From positions 6,257,727 through 6,321,726 of the forward strand of contig NW_019091362.1 in assembly GCF_001949145.1 (NCBI RefSeq): DNA of 64,000 nt. Reading direction: 5' to 3'. The stretch comes from Acanthaster planci. Lineage: Eukaryota > Echinodermata > Asteroidea > Valvatida > Acanthasteridae. Shown here one piece after another: positions 62,598 to 64,000 of the stretch. Under the pieces are notes generated by a model. That model ran no database searches. It had not been told where the DNA came from and saw nothing but the letters and a program-made list of their open reading frames with translations. The first letter of the stretch is position 1. Each line of letters opens with the position of its first letter. The position numbers and the translations under genes are program-made.

Positions 62598-64000
62598 GTA
62601 AGTTTTGTTCAGTGTTTATTAAGTAATCGGATGAAGTGTTCATGCACTGTCGAATCGAAACGTAGACTTTCAATCGAAAGCACATTAAAAGAGCAATGCG
62701 AATGCAAGTGCAGACCTAGCCCTATAGCACGCGTTTCCAGAACTTGCATGCACCGCATGAGCGTCGATTATTCCAGTTATGCGTAATCGAGTTTCTTGGA
62801 TTATTGACTAAGGCCGCATCCGAATCTCTTGTCTAGAGCTAGGTCTAGGTCTTCGCTCCATTGGAAATGTGTGGAGACGCGCAGACAATAGACCTAGCTG
62901 TAGCTCTGGAAGCCCGTTTCGGACACGGCTTTACATTCCTGGGGGGGGGGAGATATGGGCCACCAAAGGGACAAATGTGATAATATGCTTACAACTGTGC
63001 TTAACGTACATATGCAGCGGAAATATGCCCGCTTCGACTTAGATTCGGTGCCAACTGCCAGTACTGTTTTTGAAAAAAAACCTGAAGTAAAAATCAATTC
63101 AATAACTTCTCGACGATTTTTTTTTAAAGTTACCGCTGATTATTTCCAGTCAAATATCTTACGAAATCCCTGATACGGGCGACCCTAATTTGTTTATTCT
63201 AAGTGCTTGCGAGTTAGATATATTCTAATGCACCATTAGCCATTGCTCATTAACCAGCGTTTGACACATACAGATAAGTACTCCGAAAAATAGGACAAAA
63301 ACACGGGCTCTTGTAAAGCCAAAGATGCTGAACTTCTTGCAACACATCTTCATTTTTCCCGGTTGTTTCTGTTAACGTTGGAGTTCATTAGTCTACAATA
63401 ATCGGCGGAGACGCATACATCAAGCTCACAAGAACTGTTTCTTAGTTCAGCTTCCAGCTCAGACTGTGTATGATTTTTCTTCCCTAGATCAGGCATCATA
63501 GATCCCTGAGAGTCTATTGAAAAGAATTCAAGTCATTACGTTTTATTCCCAATTTAGTTTTCCTTATGAAGGTGTTGGCTAACTGCCAGATAGCTGTGTA
63601 GGTGTACATGCCGCATTTTTTTCGGCAACCGGCAACAGATTATTATAAGACAGTACGGAAACGTATTACTGCCTCACACATGAAAACCATTTTTACATAC
63701 GTACATGTTACTTTCACGTACTGTACATACGTTAAAACTATCACGTACGTACATGTACGTGACGCTATGTGTGTGGCGGTAAGACGTTTCCGTAAGAAAG
63801 AGCATCATCCAAAAGAACGACCACCTGTTGTATGCTGTCAGGGTAACGTCCTCATCAGAGACCTACCTATCAAGCCTGGACTGGTGTGGTTAACAGACCT
63901 TTTACACTAACAACGTAATTTATACTGCTTATGATGGAAGGAAGGAAACGGCGATCTCGTGCGCACAGGAAAAATTACGATTATAAAGTCTCTTTACAGA
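62598..64000. other. No gene seen at right edge
   Basis: A G run lies at 62941-62950. Repeated AGACCTAG/CTAGGTCT words occur at about 62,712-62,905, and ACGTAC-rich palindromic sequence at about 63,690-63,765. No supported coding region. Confidence 0.4.

Noticed and set aside
1-64000. CRISPR arrays, operons, phage or plasmid functions.
   Set aside because: No regularly spaced identical repeats with unique spacers and no prokaryotic gene organisation; the splice structure and repeats are eukaryotic.

Overview
The window looks like animal nuclear DNA, most likely from a marine invertebrate deuterostome. An echinoderm is my best guess. The reasons are long AT-rich introns with consensus GT/AG splice sites, one very large intrinsically disordered coding exon, many small non-autonomous DNA transposons of several superfamilies, a decayed non-LTR retrotransposon, and very frequent ACATGTAC and TAGGCCTA motifs. 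The species assignment is an impression, not a measurement. Nothing suggests a bacterial operon, phage or CRISPR locus.

The only gene I can support firmly runs on the minus strand, right to left, and probably spans most of the window. Two exons are solid: 40692-40865 (58 codons) and 19057-23815 (4,759 nt, about 1,586 codons). They join in phase 0 across a 16.9-kb intron. The large exon encodes a Ser/Pro/Gln/Arg-rich scaffold-like protein with a threefold internal repeat (SPTKL, with GKQEVPxEW in copies 1 and 3) and a basic helical stretch near its end. I do not recognise the family. Upstream, four short candidate exons (54586-54626, 49434-49464, 47088-47164, 44975-45005) have good splice sites, and their open frames chain in compatible phase into 40692-40865. 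Inside the big intron lies a possible alternative promoter: a TATA box at 35711-35718 and a 15-codon exon with a myristoylation-like start, MGQCC. A 19-nt microexon candidate follows it. Downstream of the large exon, candidate continuations are an in-frame minisatellite exon (17793-18463) and two very short exons (17178-17209, 12860-12885).

The rest is intronic or intergenic and carries many inverted-repeat elements. From left to right these are: a palindromic tRNA-like SINE head (237-376), a GTCGAGTTG-rich fold-back (493-950), TA-flanked mariner-like MITEs (2900-3513 and 14022-14274), a pair of opposed hAT-like MITEs, one with an exact 8-bp target duplication (24441-25449), a LINE-like 3' tail (about 38996), an AATTGG-repeat element with terminal inverted repeats (42560-43173), a small MITE (45913-46077), the decayed LINE reverse transcriptase (49938-51540), a TTAA-flanked piggyBac-like MITE (52638-53212), a perfect 42-bp-arm hairpin with 9-bp target duplications (53629-53719), and hairpins near 60.1-60.4 kb. 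Tandem repeats are at 17.8-18.4, 56.7-56.9 and 58.1-58.4 kb. A possible first exon of a rightward gene ends at a strong donor at 62597.

I see no convincing undescribed molecular system. The most interesting points are the alternative lipid-modified N-terminus, the possible repeat-coded C-terminus, and the perfect hairpin transposon.
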